Positions 14,112 through 14,519 of a stretch of 14,519 nt of DNA are shown here, in pieces. Position 1 is the first letter of the stretch, and each line of letters opens with the position of its first letter. Source of the DNA: an uncultured Ignavibacteriales bacterium (GTDB taxonomy: Bacteria; Bacteroidota; Ignavibacteria; Ignavibacteriales; Ignavibacteriaceae); contig CAJXGP010000009.1 in assembly GCA_913053915.1 (NCBI GenBank), positions 1 through 14,519 of the forward strand, in the 5' to 3' direction. The notes under the pieces were generated by a model that saw only the letters and a list, made by a program, of their open reading frames with translations, had not been told where the DNA came from and did no database searches. The translations under genes were made by a program, and so were the position numbers.

Positions 14112-14519
14112 ATGGAAACAAAAATAGTTGACCCGGCAGATCTTTACAGATTGCCTTGGAGTTTGCCCGATAACGGCATTTCATGGCTTGAGCCCAGCGC
14201 GCGCTGTAATCTTAATTGTTACGGTTGCTATCGTAAAAATATCAGAGATTCTCATAAGTCTTTAGAACAAGTTAAACATGAATTGGATGTTTTTCAGTCT
14301 TTAAGAAAATCTGATTGTATTTCGATTGCCGGGGGTGAGCCGCTTCTTTATCCTGATATAATCGAACTGGTTGCCGAGGTTAAGTCACGTGGAATAAAGC
14401 CTATTATAAATTCCAACGGAATTGCTTTAACAAAAGAATTACTTCATGAATTAAAAAAAGCCGGAGCCTTCGGATTTACTTTTCACATCGATAGTAAACA
14501 GGGACGGGGGCGCGGTCCA
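14112..14519 (+). CDS. Radical SAM protein, N-terminal part (runs off the right edge)
   Basis: An open frame of 136 codons from ATG 14112 to the window end, with GGAG (14103-14106) five bases upstream. The peptide starts METKIVDPADLYRLPWSLPD, then WLEPSARCNLNCYGCYRKN with cluster cysteines Cys32, Cys36 and Cys39. ISIAGGEPLLYPDI carries the SAM-binding GGEP (74-77), and PIINSNGIAL and FGFTFHIDSKQ follow the classic barrel strands. It is therefore the beginning of a radical SAM enzyme of the MoaA/PqqE-like fold. Substrate and C-terminal domain are out of view. The last dozen bases are unusually GC-rich for this sequence (GRGRGP), see findings. It follows the stress-protein remnant by 60 bases. 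Confidence 0.88.
   Translation, partial: METKIVDPADLYRLPWSLPDNGISWLEPSARCNLNCYGCYRKNIRDSHKSLEQVKHELDVFQSLRKSDCISIAGGEPLLYPDIIELVAEVKSRGIKPIINSNGIALTKELLHELKKAGAFGFTFHIDSKQGRGRGP

Noticed and set aside
1..14519. CRISPR array, tRNA, rRNA, insertion sequence or prophage
   Set aside because: No regularly spaced direct repeats, no cloverleaf or rRNA-like stretch, and no transposase, integrase or phage proteins were seen on either strand.

Overview
The window is AT-rich DNA with every convincing gene on the + strand. Gene families and style point to the Bacteroidota/Chlorobiota/Ignavibacteriota branch, probably an anaerobe or facultative anaerobe. The pointers are a PEP-synthase-like protein with N-terminal receiver modules, a hexameric glutamate dehydrogenase, many radical SAM genes, a UspA-type protein, and ribosome binding sites that are strong on some genes and absent on others. 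The lineage call is an inference from protein character only.

Left part (1-5861). The window opens inside a reading frame whose first ~56 codons are the C-terminal domain of RNA polymerase alpha (RpoA). At about 170-190 it passes in frame into the C-terminal half of a glutamate dehydrogenase. The junction lies in a peptide (EMLKTKN) that suits both families, so it is either a real gene fusion or a join made across a short shared sequence. Then comes a 1003-residue protein with two receiver-like domains and a PEP-synthase-type ATP-binding domain, and a complete second glutamate dehydrogenase closed by a strong hairpin. This block concerns ammonium assimilation and possibly phosphotransfer or energy sensing.

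Middle part (5862-12464). It holds a small four-helix SPW-type membrane protein, a SPASM-like radical SAM protein behind a strong Shine-Dalgarno and followed by a hairpin terminator, a decayed B12-binding-type radical SAM gene, a MATE transporter, and an intact B12-binding-type radical SAM protein. Radical SAM enzymes around a multidrug-type exporter could make and export a modified small molecule, but nothing here identifies a product.

Right part (12465-14519). It holds a CBS-pair gene broken by two frameshifts, a stand-alone glycogen-binding (CBM48/AMPK-beta-like) protein, a UspA-type gene reduced by a large in-frame internal deletion, and the start of another radical SAM gene that runs off the right edge.

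The main theme is damage and rearrangement: one chimeric gene, two frameshifted genes, one internally deleted gene, and two genes preceded by an in-frame mini-ORF that ends in TGA one codon before the start. Several lesions fall at homopolymers or short repeats, so true decay and sequencing or assembly error must be separated before biology is built on them. I found no CRISPR array, tRNA, rRNA, transposase or clear mobile element.
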